This document shows, piece by piece, positions 41,969 through 42,030 of a DNA stretch of 42,030 bases. Position numbers and translations under genes: made by a program. The DNA is taken from NCBI GenBank assembly GCA_900550615.1, contig URSX01000004.1, positions 1 to 42,030 on the forward strand, in the 5' to 3' direction. Positions within the stretch are counted from its first letter, which is position 1. Every line of letters starts with the position of its first letter. This DNA is from an uncultured Eubacteriales bacterium. GTDB taxonomy: Bacteria; Bacillota; Clostridia; Oscillospirales; Oscillospiraceae. Under the pieces are notes generated by a model. That model did not search any database. It saw nothing but the letters and a program-made list of their open reading frames with translations, and was not told the DNA's origin.

Positions 41969-42030
41969 TTACTTTGCCTTGATGCTCTTCACGGCGCTGT
42001 AGGCGGAGTTGGCGGAGGTCTTCACCTTGC
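41969..42030 (-). CDS. C-terminal end of an FN3-repeat protein (partial)
   Basis: Only the last 20 codons are in the window: KVKTSANSAYSAVKSIKAK then TAA. This is the same ending as the LRR/FN3 protein downstream (which ends KAR), so it is the C-terminus of a tandem paralogue. The rest lies outside the window, so its N-terminal domains are unknown. Confidence 0.85.
   Translation of the reverse strand, partial: KVKTSANSAYSAVKSIKAK
41976..42030. repeat. 55-bp direct repeat of 39464-39518
   Basis: Positions 41976-42030 are identical to 39464-39518 over all 55 bases up to the window edge. They code for the same FN3 tail in two adjacent genes, a ready substrate for recombination or gene conversion. 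Confidence 0.85.

Overview
The window comes from a GC-rich, spore-forming, Gram-positive gut-type Clostridia, most likely the Oscillospiraceae (Flavonifractor/Lawsonibacter-like). This rests on an alpha/beta-type small acid-soluble spore protein, a DUF4317 protein, very large secreted FN3/LRR/beta-helix proteins, an AgrC/AgrA-type LytTR two-component pair, and strong sigma-A promoters. Genus is an inference; no rRNA gene is present.

Layout. (1) 1-8300, minus strand: a receiver-only protein followed directly by a giant secreted repeat protein whose C-terminus lies outside the window. (2) 8370-10533, plus strand: a LytTR response regulator and a GHKL histidine kinase, behind a promoter that carries three CACAAG direct repeats with a 20-bp period. 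(3) 10659-17982, minus strand: the F-type ATP synthase operon atpI-atpB-atpE-atpF-[b'-delta-alpha fusion]-atpG-atpD-atpC. It has a clear promoter, a REP-like palindrome between atpB and atpE, and a 278-bp MITE-like element with terminal inverted repeats between atpG and atpD. (4) 18043-26113, minus strand: a CDP-glycerol glycerophosphotransferase-like gene and a 2185-residue secreted protein combining a phosphodiester glycosidase (NAGPA) domain, a metallophosphoesterase domain and FN3 modules. (5) 26326-28722: the SASP gene, a decayed permease/amidohydrolase remnant joined by a deletion, and a DUF4317 gene. (6) 28819-36404, plus strand: an aromatic amino acid operon pheA-aroB-aroC-aroE/K-aroQ-aroA-aroF, preceded by a Phe-rich leader peptide and a terminator/antiterminator. 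(7) 36581-42030, minus strand: a CapA-MurF-like fusion, a BspA-type LRR/FN3 secreted protein, and the C-terminal tail of a paralogue at the window edge.

How the genes work together. The aro operon encodes every enzyme from DAHP to chorismate and then prephenate/phenylpyruvate. The leader architecture predicts that translation of Phe codons controls the whole set. The ATP synthase genes encode all parts of the enzyme, but the delta N-terminal domain appears absent and b', delta C-terminal domain and alpha form one reading frame. An internal Shine-Dalgarno/GTG exactly at the alpha start could supply free alpha, which would give a 1 fused : 2 free arrangement. The surface genes share FN3 and Cys-x-x-Cys modules and probably form the cell-surface/secreted repertoire. 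The two-component system next to the first one is its likeliest regulator.

The strongest candidates for something undescribed are the b'-delta-alpha fusion with its internal start, and the Phe leader-peptide attenuator in a Clostridia aro operon.
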